The notes: generated from the letters alone by a model not told the origin. A stretch of 64,000 nucleotides of DNA from JABAQJ01 sp046327745 (GCA_046327745.1 JAXLXV010000011.1:186001-250000); one strand, 5' to 3'; shown: positions 26,850 to 36,084, counted from the stretch's first letter. Program-made: numbers and translations.

Positions 26850-29441
26850 ATGAGTGACGTCTCCTGTCGCGTGTTCACGTACTTCAAGGCCGCAGAAGCG
26901 GCCGGCTGGCTGGACGTGAATGCGTTGCTCAAGGATTTCCCGCTGCCCCGCGCCTACCTCGAAAATCCGAGCCATCGCGTTCCCTGGCACCTATGGCGCC
27001 AGCTCTGCGAGCGATCGGGCCAGCAACTTGGTTCACCTGACCGCATCCGCGACTCGGGTGCCTTCGCGATCAACCCGACGGTCGCCGGCTACCTCGGCCC
27101 CGCGGCCACGATCTTTTCCTCTCCACGCGACGTCTACCGGATCGCCTTCCGGTGGCTGTGCCCCTCCGTGCATCGCGCGCACCGGTTCACCTACACCGAA
27201 CTGGCGGATGGACGGTTGGAGCTGGGAATTGAGGTGAAGGACGGGTACGAAGGCTCTCTCACCTTCATGCTGATGTACGAGGGGGCCCTGCGCGCGGTAC
27301 CGAGATTCGTCAGGCACCCCGATGCGGTAGTGAGCGCGACGGAGCTGACGGACCGGCGTGCGACCTTTCTGGTCACGCCACCGGCGCACCTCGGCATCAT
27401 GTCGCGGTTCCGGCGGCTCCTGCGCGCCTCCCGGACCGCCGCGGACATTGAAGCCGAGCTGACCTATCAGCAGCAGCAACTCCTGTCGACGTATGAGATG
27501 CTGCGTGCCAGTGAACGTTCGTTCCGGTCCGTGTTGGATGCCTTGCCGGTTCTGGTGGCCATCCACCGCGAAGGGCGCATCCTCTACGCCAATCCGGCGC
27601 TGGCCGAACGCTTGGGCTGGCCGGCCGCGGAGTTGGTGGGGCGGTCGTTCGAGTCGATCGTCCTTCCCGAAGATCGGGCGCGATTACTGGCGTTTGTGCT
27701 CGACCGTTCCAACGAGGGACATGAACTGGAACACGTGCGCATGCGCACCGCCTCGGGCGGGGAGCTGCACATTGGGGCGTTGGGCCTGCCGCATGTCTCC
27801 TTCGAAGGCGACGCTGCCCGAGGCCTGTTCGCGTTGGATCTGACGGCGCACCGGCATATCGAGGAGGAGCTCGAGCGCAGCGAGGAGACGATGCAGGCGC
27901 TGGTGAGCGGCCTGCCGGACCTGATCGTGCGGCTGGATGAGCGCGGCTTGGTGGTCGATGCGCAGGCCGGTGGGGCCATGCGCGCCGCCCAGCGGCTTCG
28001 CGACACGCGCGGGCGCCCGCTCTCCGAGCTGGTGGGCGACATCCCCGGTCTGTCTCGCGATTTCCTGGAGCAGGGCCTTCTGGTCTTGCGCGAAGCGATT
28101 GCGTCGGGCGAAGTGCGCACGATGGAGCGAATCGTCGACTATGCCGACGGTCCGTCGCGACTGTTTGAGCTGCGAATCGTGCCGATCGCCGCGCGCCGCG
28201 AGGTGGTGGTCGTCGTGCGCGACGTCACCAGCCGCCGAGAGCGTGATCGGCAGATGGCCATCGCCGACCGGATGGTGTCACTCGGTACCCTGGCCGCAGG
28301 GGTCGCCCACGAGATCAACAATCCGCTCACCTATGTCATGGGGAGCTTGGGGGACATCGACCGCGGATTGGCGCAACTCCGGCACGGTGCCAAGGGCACT
28401 GATGTCGCGGGGCTCCAGGCGGCACTCGATCAAGCGCGCGAAGGCGTGGCCAGAGTCACCGCCATCGTGCGATCCCTCAAGACGTTCACGCGCGTGGACG
28501 CTCGCGTGGTCACCCCCGTCGATGTCCACGAACTCATCGAGCAGGCGATTGCCCTGACGCACCAGGAAGTTCGTCATCGCGCCAGGCTGTTGCGCCACTA
28601 CCACGCGGCGAGCCCCGCGCTCGCCGACGGTGTGCAACTGGTCCAGGTGCTGGTGAACCTGCTGGCCAACGCTGCGCAGGCGATTCCCGAGGGAAATCGC
28701 GAGGCGCACGAAATCCGATTGGTCACCGGCGAGGACGATGGCCACGTCTGGATCGAGGTGCAGGACTCTGGGGTTGGCATTGCCCCGGAGGTCCAACGGC
28801 ATGTCTTTGATCCCTTCTTCACGACCAAGCCGCGCGGCCGGGGCACTGGGCTTGGGCTCGCCATTTCCCACCGGATCATCGGTGAGTTCGGCGGCGCGTT
28901 GACAGTTCGCAGCATGCCGGGGAAGGGGTCGACCTTCCGGGTGGAGCTGACGCGGACCAGCCATTTGCCACTGCCCGTGGCGGTTGAACCTGACGAGCAG
29001 CCGCTCGTTGAAGTGCCGCCGGACGGCAGCATCCTGGTGGTCGAGGATGAACCGGCGCTGGCGGACATGGTGCAGCGGCTGTTGAGCGACTGGCGCACCA
29101 CGGTGGTGCATTCAGGGCACGCGGCACTTGCTGCGCTCCGCGGCGACGCATCGTACGACTTGGTGTTGTGCGACATCACGATGCCAGAAGTCACCGGCGT
29201 TGATGTGTTCGAGTCCGTCACGCAGGTGCGGCCCGAGTTTCGCTCGCGGTTCATTTTCATGTGCGGCGGTGTCACAACGGACCGGGCGCAGAAGTTTCTC
29301 GAGACCGATCGACCGCCCGTGCTATGGAAACCGTTTGACGCCGCGGAGCTGCGTGAGCTGGTGACGCAGTACTTTCGGCGTCGACGCCAGGCCACGAGTC
29401 AAGCGCCGGCCCCCCGATCCGAAGAGCGGGACCTGCGATAG
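26850..29441 (+). CDS. Hybrid sensor histidine kinase/response regulator with PAS domains
   Basis: 863 residues from the ATG at 26850. Residues 1-~205 form a domain I cannot name; it has no transmembrane helix and contains conserved-looking FPLPRAYLENPSHRVPWHLW. A short coiled coil follows, then PAS 1 (~222-335) and PAS 2 (~345-460). The HisKA domain has VAHEINNP with phospho-acceptor His487, and HATPase_c shows N-box NLLANAAQA, DSGVGI and GRGTGLGLAISH. A C-terminal receiver domain (727-845) has EDE at 732-734, phospho-acceptor Asp775 and KP at 827-828. All domains appear soluble, so the signal is probably cytoplasmic. No separate response regulator or output domain is adjacent. The frame is open upstream to 26694. 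Confidence 0.9.
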   Translation: MSDVSCRVFTYFKAAEAAGWLDVNALLKDFPLPRAYLENPSHRVPWHLWRQLCERSGQQLGSPDRIRDSGAFAINPTVAGYLGPAATIFSSPRDVYRIAFRWLCPSVHRAHRFTYTELADGRLELGIEVKDGYEGSLTFMLMYEGALRAVPRFVRHPDAVVSATELTDRRATFLVTPPAHLGIMSRFRRLLRASRTAADIEAELTYQQQQLLSTYEMLRASERSFRSVLDALPVLVAIHREGRILYANPALAERLGWPAAELVGRSFESIVLPEDRARLLAFVLDRSNEGHELEHVRMRTASGGELHIGALGLPHVSFEGDAARGLFALDLTAHRHIEEELERSEETMQALVSGLPDLIVRLDERGLVVDAQAGGAMRAAQRLRDTRGRPLSELVGDIPGLSRDFLEQGLLVLREAIASGEVRTMERIVDYADGPSRLFELRIVPIAARREVVVVVRDVTSRRERDRQMAIADRMVSLGTLAAGVAHEINNPLTYVMGSLGDIDRGLAQLRHGAKGTDVAGLQAALDQAREGVARVTAIVRSLKTFTRVDARVVTPVDVHELIEQAIALTHQEVRHRARLLRHYHAASPALADGVQLVQVLVNLLANAAQAIPEGNREAHEIRLVTGEDDGHVWIEVQDSGVGIAPEVQRHVFDPFFTTKPRGRGTGLGLAISHRIIGEFGGALTVRSMPGKGSTFRVELTRTSHLPLPVAVEPDEQPLVEVPPDGSILVVEDEPALADMVQRLLSDWRTTVVHSGHAALAALRGDASYDLVLCDITMPEVTGVDVFESVTQVRPEFRSRFIFMCGGVTTDRAQKFLETDRPPVLWKPFDAAELRELVTQYFRRRRQATSQAPAPRSEERDLR

Positions 29442-29458
29442 GACCTCTGCTTGCAGCA

Positions 29459-29491
29459 GTGCCCGGCGCGACACGGGGTCGCGCCGGGCAC
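29459..29491. terminator. Hairpin terminator between convergent genes
   Basis: A perfect 14-bp stem (GTGCCCGGCGCGAC at 29459-29472 with its complement at 29478-29491) and a 5-base loop, between the kinase stop and the convergent TPR gene. No long T run follows, so termination may be weak or factor-assisted; the position suits both strands. Confidence 0.65.
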
Positions 29492-29513
29492 TATTCGTTA
29501 GGCGTGCGCTGGT

Positions 29514-30698
29514 TCAGTTACCGCACCACCCGCGAATGTCGAGGAAGGGAACCAGCAGCAGGTCGGCGGGCAACAGGCCAGCCAGGCGCTGCACTGTGGC
29601 AGGATCCTTGGCCAGGTCCGACGCCATCTTGGTGGCGTATTCGGCCAAGCGGGCGTCGCCGGCCCCGTTGCGCTTGTACAGCTGCGCCAGGACCTGCCAA
29701 CCCGCCGGCGAATCGTTGATCCATTTCAGCGCGTCTTCCACAGCCGCGATGGCTTCGGGCATGCGATTCTGGGCACGTAGTAACAGCCCCAGCTCCAGAT
29801 TCAACACGTGCCGGTAGCCATCGGAGGCCTCGATCGTCTTCAGCGCTTCGCGCGCCGTGCGCTCCGCCAGATCAAACTGCCCAACGGACGCTGCGGCGTA
29901 CGTCGTGGCAAACCGTTCGGCGGCACGCTCGTCCGCGTTGCGATTGCGATAGGCCGGGTCCTTCGCATGAGTGGCCAGCAGGGCCGCCGCCTCGGGCATG
30001 TTCAGGAACGTCGCGCGCGCGCCGGCCGTCCGCCACATCACGTCGAAGGCATCCGCCGCCAGCTCCCACGCCGGGCCGAAGGACGGGTCGTGGAGGATCA
30101 CCACCTTGCGCGTATCGTCAAAGCCGACGACCACACGCGTCGCCATCATCCGTTGGTCACGCAGCGGATCGGTGTCCAGCAGGGCTGACCATTTAGCCAG
30201 ATCTCCCACGGGGACCATGGCGCCGAGCAGCCCCGAGACATTCGAGGCATTCGGGATGACGATTTTGCGCGCGGCCAGCTTGGCGGTGGCCCCAGGTGAG
30301 AGTGGGTGGGCCAACGGCGTGAGCGCCATGTCCACGCTCACCGGCATCCCGAGCCGTATGATGGCCTTGAGTGAGTCAAACGTTAGGCCAGCAGCCGTCT
30401 GTTGGGCCGCGGCGGCTCCAGTCCACACGGCATCGAGCGCGCCGGGCGTCTTGGCATCGGCGTGCCAGTAGCCCGCCAACATGCGCTGCGCCGCGACTAC
30501 CGATGGATTGACCTCCGTCTTGCGATCGTAGGTCGTGAGTGCCGTCTCGTGCCAACCAACGAAGGGCACGCCGCGAATGAGCGCACGAGCGGCCTGTCCG
30601 GTTGCCACGCAGGGCAATGTGAGTGAGCCGACGGCGCCGGCTACCATCGCCGTACGGGTCAGCAGGGTCTTCATCGAAGGTACGGCGTGGGTGCGCAT
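29514..30698 (-). CDS. Secreted protein with C39-like and TPR regions
   Basis: 394 residues with an N-terminal signal region (MKTLLTRTAMVAGAVGSL ... CVATGQA). The ATG at 30698 is favoured by GGGAGG just upstream; 30674 is an alternative. The middle resembles the C39-like peptidase fold (VVVGFDDTRKVVILHDPSFG then FDVMW), but an N-terminal catalytic Cys is not evident: the region expected to hold it reads VPFVGWHETAL. The C-terminal half has TPR-like helices (LELGLLLRAQNRMPEAIAAVE, WQVLAQLYKRNGAGD). It is probably a degenerate, non-catalytic C39-like protein exported to the periplasm. Function unknown. Confidence 0.6.
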   Translation of the reverse strand: MRTHAVPSMKTLLTRTAMVAGAVGSLTLPCVATGQAARALIRGVPFVGWHETALTTYDRKTEVNPSVVAAQRMLAGYWHADAKTPGALDAVWTGAAAAQQTAAGLTFDSLKAIIRLGMPVSVDMALTPLAHPLSPGATAKLAARKIVIPNASNVSGLLGAMVPVGDLAKWSALLDTDPLRDQRMMATRVVVGFDDTRKVVILHDPSFGPAWELAADAFDVMWRTAGARATFLNMPEAAALLATHAKDPAYRNRNADERAAERFATTYAAASVGQFDLAERTAREALKTIEASDGYRHVLNLELGLLLRAQNRMPEAIAAVEDALKWINDSPAGWQVLAQLYKRNGAGDARLAEYATKMASDLAKDPATVQRLAGLLPADLLLVPFLDIRGWCGN

Positions 30699-30938
30699 GC
30701 GCCCTCCCGAGCGTCGTGGACCGCTCAGCCGAGACGGGGTGCGCGTTTTCGCAGCAGGCCGATCGGCCGCGCCGGTCGATCCCAGTCTGAGACCGCACCG
30801 TGCCCCCGTCAGTCGGGTGAGCCACTACTCGGGCACAAGGGGTTCTCCGATACCTCGTCGGCCTCCGCCGGTTTTCCTATCACTACAGCAAGATGTGGTG
30901 ATGAATCACGGCGCAGGCCACGGATGGGGAGCCTCGAT

Positions 30939-31457
30939 ATGAAGGATGAAGCTGACGGAACGCAGTCTCCGGCCACCGGGCCGACGCCGGTCCACGACAA
31001 AGGGGCGCATCCGGACACCTTTCGCGTGACGGTCACCCTGGAACAGGGCTACCAGTTCCGCGTGGATCCGGGCATGGACGGCGCCGAGGGATTCCTCATC
31101 GACGAGCCACCGCCGCTCGGGAAGGGGGCTGGCCCAAACCCGGCCCGCGTGTTGGCCAGCGCGATGGCCTCCTGCCTTGGCGCGTCGTTCCTCTTCTGCC
31201 TGCGCAAGGCGCAGGTCGAGGTCACCTCACTCAAGGTCATTGCCGACGGTCACATGGTGCGCGACGCCAAGAAGCGGCTGCGCGTTGGCGGGATCGACAT
31301 TCGGTTGGAGCCGGTCTTCGCCGATCCCGTGCAAGGCCGTGTGGAACGCTGCCAGTCGATCTTCGAGGACTTCTGCGTGGTGACGGAGAGCGTGCGTCAC
31401 GGCATTCCGGTCGCCGTTGCCGTGACGCCGTCCACCCCATCCCCAGCCGGGGCCTAA
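30939..31457 (+). CDS. OsmC/Ohr-family protein
   Basis: 172 residues from the ATG at 30939, preceded by GGGGAG seven bases upstream; an in-frame ATG at 30924 is an alternative. OsmC proteins are thiol peroxidases for organic hydroperoxides. The two Cys regions are ASAMASCLGASFLFCLRKAQ and RCQSIFEDFCVVTESVRHG, matching the peroxidatic and resolving positions, and EPPPLGKGAGPNPARVLA matches the Glu/Arg-containing segment. The gene ends in CCTAACG, whose reverse strand supplies the stop of the convergent VOC gene. Confidence 0.85.
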   Translation: MKDEADGTQSPATGPTPVHDKGAHPDTFRVTVTLEQGYQFRVDPGMDGAEGFLIDEPPPLGKGAGPNPARVLASAMASCLGASFLFCLRKAQVEVTSLKVIADGHMVRDAKKRLRVGGIDIRLEPVFADPVQGRVERCQSIFEDFCVVTESVRHGIPVAVAVTPSTPSPAGA

Positions 31458-31834
31458 CGCTTCTCTGACATCAGGGCGCCGGTGTTGCCATCGGGGTCCT
31501 TGAAGAACGACATCCACAGTTCGTGGTCGGGCATGCGCGCGATCAGGTGCGGTGCGTCCACGAAGGAGACGCCGCGTGCGGACATGGCGGCGTGCGAGGC
31601 CTCGATGTCATCCACCGCGTAGTAGAGAATCGAGCCTGGATGGTCGAAGGCCGATTCCTCGGGGATGGAGAGCATGAGGCGCACCCCGCCACAGGAGAAG
31701 AAGGCCATCTTGGGGGGCACCTCGAACAGCAGGGGAAGTCCCAGGCCGTCCCGATAGAACGCCACGGCCCGGGGGACATCGCGGACGTTGATGGCAATCT
31801 GGCCGATGCGCGTGGGGGCGGTGGCGGTGGACAT
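31454..31834 (-). CDS. VOC-superfamily (glyoxalase/dioxygenase-fold) protein
   Basis: 126 residues from the ATG at 31832-31834. Two beta-alpha-beta-beta-beta modules are visible: IGQIAINVRDVPRAVAFYRDGLGLPLLFE ... and GSILYYAVDDIEASHAAMSARGVSF ... ELWMSFFKDPDGNTGALMSE. The C-terminal FKDPDGN is a typical VOC end. Likely metal ligands are the Gln/His-type residues in the first and third strands, but the reaction cannot be named. It is divergent from marR with two operator-like sites between, so it is probably controlled by that regulator. Confidence 0.82.
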   Translation of the reverse strand: MSTATAPTRIGQIAINVRDVPRAVAFYRDGLGLPLLFEVPPKMAFFSCGGVRLMLSIPEESAFDHPGSILYYAVDDIEASHAAMSARGVSFVDAPHLIARMPDHELWMSFFKDPDGNTGALMSEKR

Positions 31835-31883
31835 GGGAACCTCCGAGGGATCGGTTGCGCGGCACCGGCCGCTGGGCGAACTT

Positions 31884-31898
31884 GTTAGCAACGCTAAC
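31884..31898. promoter_or_regulatory. Putative MarR operator 1
   Basis: GTTAGC-AAC-GCTAAC, a perfect 6-bp dyad in the VOC/marR divergent gap, about 50 bases upstream of the VOC start codon. The same TTAGC-N3-GCTAA core recurs at 31934-31946, with the centres 49 bases apart. Confidence 0.6.
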
Positions 31899-31933
31899 GA
31901 ATATGAAACGCCCCTCGCCCTCCCGCAAGGTAC

Positions 31934-31946
31934 TTAGCCAAGCTAA
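31934..31946. promoter_or_regulatory. Putative MarR operator 2
   Basis: TTAGC-CAA-GCTAA, sharing its arms with the first site and lying 5 bases before the marR ATG. Binding here would block marR expression, so autoregulation is the natural inference. Confidence 0.6.
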
Positions 31947-31950
31947 CGGT

Positions 31951-32415
31951 ATGGACGACCGAGCCCCTGTAGCGGCGGACCAGCCAGGTCACGCGGATCA
32001 GGCGCTCGCCGACCAGCTGCACAGCGCCGCCATTCATTTGCTCCGTCGCCTGCGGCGACAGGACGCCGTCAGTGGCCTGAGCGGACCGCGTCTGTCCGCT
32101 CTCTCCGTCGTCGTCTTTGGCGGGCCCATCGCCCTGGGGGATCTGGCCGCCGCCGAGCAAGTTCGGGCACCGACCATGACGCGATTGGTGCAGGCGCTGG
32201 AGCGCGGCGGATACGTGCGGCGTGAGCGCGACTCGCAGGACCGACGCCTGGTACGCATCGTCGCCACGCCGCGTGGCCGGACGTTGCTGCTGGAAGGGCG
32301 GAGCCGCCGGGTTGAACATCTGGCCCAACGTGTGGCCTTATTGAGTGCGAAGGAACGCGCCGAGTTGGCCCGCGGCGCCGACCTGCTGGACGCGCTGGCG
32401 CGCTCCCTGGACTAG
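31951..32415 (+). CDS. MarR-family transcriptional regulator
   Basis: 154 residues from the ATG at 31951. The winged helix-turn-helix is clear: LSGPRLSALSVVVFGGPIALGDLAAAE (helices 2-3), VRAPTMTRLVQALERGGYVRRE (recognition helix) and the wing DSQDRRLVRIVATPRGRTLL, matching the MarR DxRD-type wing. The N- and C-terminal helices form the dimer interface. The ligand is unknown. Divergent placement from a VOC gene with two matching dyads, and the OsmC gene beyond it, suggest a stress or electrophile response. Confidence 0.9.
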   Translation: MDDRAPVAADQPGHADQALADQLHSAAIHLLRRLRRQDAVSGLSGPRLSALSVVVFGGPIALGDLAAAEQVRAPTMTRLVQALERGGYVRRERDSQDRRLVRIVATPRGRTLLLEGRSRRVEHLAQRVALLSAKERAELARGADLLDALARSLD

Positions 32416-32490
32416 CGAACCCACAAGCGAATCACGGCAGGGCAGACCGGACGCCGCTTCCCGACGCCCGGTCCCTCAACGACGGTTTGC

Positions 32491-33258
32491 CTAACGTTTC
32501 ATCCGCGACCGCTGGTCGGCGGCCTTTTCCACCAGACGCCGCAGTTCCTTGATCGGCTCGGGATTGTCGTCGACCTGCAGGCGGAGCACCACGTCGTTAT
32601 GCAGCCAGACGCCCGCGTCCTTCTTCACGATGATCATGGCGGCCGACTGCATCCCTCGCTTGTCGCCCCCCGCCATCTGTCCCGCCTCGAGCGCGGCCAG
32701 CAGCCGCAACGACAGGTGGCCCGTCGTCTTCTCAAAGGCATCCACCATCGATGTGACGACACTCTCTCCGGCCAGGATGTTGCCCTGCGCCGAGCAAAAC
32801 TTCCCAAGCTTGTGTCCCGCCCACTCCGTGGCCTTCGGCCCGGTGTAGGTGGCCACTTGCCCGGTCGCGTTCATGACCGAGAACTGGCGGCCGTACTTCG
32901 TCCAGTCGTCCGGACGGGGATCCGGATCGCCTTCCCAGATTTTCTTCACCACGGCCTCGGGCGACAGGCCTTGCCGCAAGAGGTTGAGCGCTTGTGGACC
33001 GTAGCTCACATCCACGATCGCCTGCGTGGCGGCGACGCCTACACCGGCCTCGGCCCACAGCACGCCGTTGCCAACTGAGAAGACGCGCGACTGCACGGCC
33101 CCACCGACCTCTCCAGTTTCCGGGTCGTATCCAAGGATGGAGAAGGTGGCCACAGGGGGCCACGGCGTGGCCCACGGATCATACGGTCGTTGCGCGTGCG
33201 CGGTGGCCGGCAGGGCGACCGAAGCCAGAACGAACAGTCGGAAGAACGTGGATCGCAT
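32491..33258 (-). CDS. Secreted DUF1028-family protein
   Basis: 255 residues with a signal peptide (MRSTFFRLFVLASVALPATAHAQ). The DUF1028 pattern runs through the whole protein: FSILGYDPETGEVGGAVQS, VGVAATQAIVDVSYGPQALNLL, TGPKATEWAGHK, SAQGNILAGESVV and GGDKRGMQSAAMIIV. The family has an Ntn-hydrolase-like look, but its activity is not established. The usual RQ before the GxV strand is RQF here. Its stop codon is supplied by a CCTAACG motif. It lies convergent to marR. Confidence 0.88.
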   Translation of the reverse strand: MRSTFFRLFVLASVALPATAHAQRPYDPWATPWPPVATFSILGYDPETGEVGGAVQSRVFSVGNGVLWAEAGVGVAATQAIVDVSYGPQALNLLRQGLSPEAVVKKIWEGDPDPRPDDWTKYGRQFSVMNATGQVATYTGPKATEWAGHKLGKFCSAQGNILAGESVVTSMVDAFEKTTGHLSLRLLAALEAGQMAGGDKRGMQSAAMIIVKKDAGVWLHNDVVLRLQVDDNPEPIKELRRLVEKAADQRSRMKR

Positions 33259-33330
33259 GCAGAGTCTCCGTGGGTCGGGACGGTGGATGCGGGCAACGAT
33301 ATCGCCCCACGCCGGGCGCGTCGAGTACGC

Positions 33331-35364
33331 TCAGTGAATCGTCCGCGGCAGGGCCATCGACCACGTGCGCGTGCGGATGGCCTGGCCGTTCTGCGTCAGC
33401 CTGCGCGTCACGTGCACACGAAGGGAGTCGGCGGTGGACTGCACATCCAAGGTCGTGGAGAGCGTGATGTGACGCGACCCCAGCTGGATGTCGTGCGTGG
33501 CTTGGGCTAGGAAGCCGGCCTTGCCGGGTTGCTGGCGATTGACGCGGTAACGCTCCTGCTCCGTCGAGCGAACCTCCGTCGCACCTAACGTGTAGCCGCC
33601 CCGTGCCTGCAGGATCACGGTGCCCTCGCCGTGGTCATCGGTGTACTTGGGCGCGACGCTGCGCTCCTGGCTCAGGGGGCGGGCGTCGGGACGGGCGACC
33701 CGCGGCTCGCTGGGCGGGAGGTTCACCGCTTGCCCGGCGTCCAGTGCGACCAGAGGCAGTGCTAAGCGTGACTGCTCGCCAGCCTCAACCCACGCCTCGC
33801 GGGACTGTGGGGATGGCCAGGCCATGGGGAACTGCGAGGTGGCGATAGCCAGTCGAATGCGATGTCCGGCCTGAAAGGTCCAGGTCGTGAAGTGCAGGGG
33901 TATCTCGAGCTTGAACCATGCTCCCGGTGCCATCGGCTGCGGCGCCAGACGATCGTCGCGATACGCCCCATTCCGCAACGCCCCGGTTACCAGCGCGACG
34001 CTTCCGTCGGGCGCAACGTCTTCCAGGCGCACCGACCAATGTCCGATGGCGTTTCCGGAACGCAGTCGGATCACGGCGCTCGGAACGCCCAGCAGGGACC
34101 GGGGCTCAGACAGCGGCGGCGAATCGAAGACCCGCGCCCAGGCATCGTCATGCTGCTGGTCTCCCGTCGGATCCCCCCACCAATCGCCGGCGGCCACACC
34201 GGCATCTGCGCGGAAGGGAATGCGCAGGGACTGAGGCGGGCCAGATCGTTCCGTCAGGTCATTGCGGCCACCGAGGTACCAGATCACTGGGAGTGTGGCC
34301 AACGGCCACGCGACGCCACGCCACGTCCCAGAGGCCTTCAGCAGCCCGGCGTTAGGCGCATCACCGTGGCGCATATACACGATGAGCCGGGGCTCTCGCA
34401 TCAATCCGGTATCATCGTCCAGGAGCCAGTGCCTCCACCATCGCACGGCGCGTCCTCGCCACTCATATCCCGGGCCGGGCTCGCCATTGTCTGGCCAGTC
34501 GTGCGCCCACGGGCCGATCTCGGCCTTCACCGGCCCCTTCGACAGCTCCAACGCACGAAGGGGTGTGTCCCGATACCCATCCAAAAGGCCCCCGATGAAG
34601 TACGCCGGGATGCTCAAGCGATCATACTGGAAGCGCAGGGAACCGTCGCGCCACCAGGGGCCATCGGCCGAATGGCGCAGGTACGTGAAGAGCCAAGGTT
34701 CGCGGTCGAAGCGATCGGCGAAGTAGGCGCTGTCCAAGGGATACGCTGGCGATCGCGGCAAGCCATTTTCATGGTCGATCTGTAACGCGTACGGGTCCAG
34801 GTGCAGGACGCCGTCGATGTAGTGGACGTCATCGTAGTACAGGTCGTCGGCGGCGTGCAGCGCCAGAATTGCCTTGAGCGCCGGGGGGTGGCGCATCGCC
34901 ACCTGCAACGCGTTGAAGCCTCCCCACGAAATGCCCCACATCCCGACGCGCCCATTGCTGTCCGGCAGACGCGCCAGCTGAGCTATGATCTCCTCGGCGT
35001 CTTGCAGCTCGATCTCTGAGTACTCACGGTCCGGAAGGGTGCCTGCCGAGCTTCCAGTGCCTCGCACGTCCACCTTCACCATCGCAATTCCCCGCTGAGC
35101 GAAATACGCATAGAGCGGGTAGTCCCTCAGATAGAACGAGTCATCCTTCCGGTAGGGCAGTAGCTCCAACACATAGGGGAATCGCTCGCCAGACGTGCGG
35201 GCTTGCGGTCGAAAGATCGTCGCCGACAGGGCGACGCCATCGTGCATGATCAAGCGCGCGGTGTCGATCGTGAACGCATGCGTGACCGGTACGCCTTCCG
35301 CTGCTTGCGCGGCGACGCGCAGCGGGAGCAGCGCCAGGCACACACGAATGATCAGTCGACGCAT
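33331..35364 (-). CDS. CocE/NonD-family hydrolase (X-Pro dipeptidyl-peptidase S15 type)
   Basis: 677 residues with an N-terminal signal (MRRLIIRVCLALLPLRVAAQA). The alpha/beta-hydrolase core shows VLELLPYRKDD, GIAMVKVDVRGTGSSAGT, and the Ser nucleophile in VGMWGISWGGFNALQ. IGPWAHDWPD carries the His region. The C-terminal X-Pro jelly-roll domain follows (WSVRLEDVAPDGS ... GHRIRLAIATSQFP). Members hydrolyse peptides with penultimate Pro, or esters and amides such as cocaine and glutaryl-7-ACA; the substrate here is unknown. A periplasmic or secreted location is predicted. Confidence 0.9.
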   Translation of the reverse strand: MRRLIIRVCLALLPLRVAAQAAEGVPVTHAFTIDTARLIMHDGVALSATIFRPQARTSGERFPYVLELLPYRKDDSFYLRDYPLYAYFAQRGIAMVKVDVRGTGSSAGTLPDREYSEIELQDAEEIIAQLARLPDSNGRVGMWGISWGGFNALQVAMRHPPALKAILALHAADDLYYDDVHYIDGVLHLDPYALQIDHENGLPRSPAYPLDSAYFADRFDREPWLFTYLRHSADGPWWRDGSLRFQYDRLSIPAYFIGGLLDGYRDTPLRALELSKGPVKAEIGPWAHDWPDNGEPGPGYEWRGRAVRWWRHWLLDDDTGLMREPRLIVYMRHGDAPNAGLLKASGTWRGVAWPLATLPVIWYLGGRNDLTERSGPPQSLRIPFRADAGVAAGDWWGDPTGDQQHDDAWARVFDSPPLSEPRSLLGVPSAVIRLRSGNAIGHWSVRLEDVAPDGSVALVTGALRNGAYRDDRLAPQPMAPGAWFKLEIPLHFTTWTFQAGHRIRLAIATSQFPMAWPSPQSREAWVEAGEQSRLALPLVALDAGQAVNLPPSEPRVARPDARPLSQERSVAPKYTDDHGEGTVILQARGGYTLGATEVRSTEQERYRVNRQQPGKAGFLAQATHDIQLGSRHITLSTTLDVQSTADSLRVHVTRRLTQNGQAIRTRTWSMALPRTIH

Positions 35365-35697
35365 GACGTCAGATTCTTACGAGGGTTGCGCCTCACGTGA
35401 CGGCGACGAGCGGCGACCAAGCGAAAATTGACTGCACAATCAGTCGGGTTGCGCGCGGCGCGAAGTGTCGAAGGGCATACCCGGCGAGTCAAGGCGTGTC
35501 TACCAAAGGTTTGGCGGAAGAAACTCGCGCCGAATGGCCCTCCGGAGGGCAAGTAATCATCGGTGGCGTCCGAGACTCTCCTTTAGCCGAGGCTGGCAGG
35601 CGCTACAGTTGTGCAGCTTCGTGCGAGGCTTCATCTTTGGCCGCGTCGGCGTAATGCAGCTGACGCAACGGACGCAACATTAGGAGACTCTAACAGC
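35365..35697. other. Intergenic region (333 bases), no gene recognised
   Basis: Divergent gap between the CocE hydrolase (minus) and the Minf_1886 gene (plus). Open frames here lack recognisable protein features. It should hold promoters for both directions. The only structure I see is a short dyad GACTG-N6-CAGTC near 35434-35449. Confidence 0.4.
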
Positions 35698-36084
35698 GTG
35701 TCTGAAACTACACGATCTGAATACGAGCGGGACCAGATCCGTGTTCGTTGCACACAGTATCACGAGCAGGCGTTTCTGTTCGTGTTGGCGTCGCTGGAGT
35801 ATTGCCAGCAGCGCCTGCCGTCACGCCGTCATATCGATGGACGGGAGCTGGCGCTGGCCGTTCGAGACCTGGCCCTCGAGCGCTTTGGACTGCTGAGCCG
35901 ATTGGTGCTTGAACACTGGGGTGTTATGAGCACCGAGGACATCGGGCGCCTGGTGTTCTCCCTCGTGGACGCGGGACTGCTCATCAGTCAGACGACGGAC
36001 TCGCTGGACGATTTTCAGGATGTGTATTCCTTTGACGTCGTGTTCGAGGCGGCGTATCCATGGAGCGCTGCTCACTTAGCCTAA
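35698..36084 (+). CDS. Minf_1886-family protein
   Basis: 128 residues from a GTG at 35698, with AGGAG 11 bases upstream. The pattern FVLASLEYCQQRL, RRHIDGRELALAVRDLALERFGLLSRLVLEHWGV, TEDIGRLVFSLVDAGLL and DSLDDFQDVYSFDVVFE matches the small Minf_1886 family found in Verrucomicrobia, Planctomycetes and Gemmatimonadota. The function is not known. It contains no signal peptide or membrane helix. It begins the 35.7-41.3 kb plus-strand gene run; its TAA stop lies in a CCTAACG motif. Confidence 0.8.
   Translation: MSETTRSEYERDQIRVRCTQYHEQAFLFVLASLEYCQQRLPSRRHIDGRELALAVRDLALERFGLLSRLVLEHWGVMSTEDIGRLVFSLVDAGLLISQTTDSLDDFQDVYSFDVVFEAAYPWSAAHLA

Noticed and set aside
32449..32475. Hairpin between marR and DUF1028 as a terminator
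   Set aside because: The stem has two internal mismatches and no T run, so I do not list it.
35397..35654. Short open frames in the CocE-Minf_1886 gap
   Set aside because: No ribosome-binding site or protein-like pattern; the region is better explained as promoter DNA.
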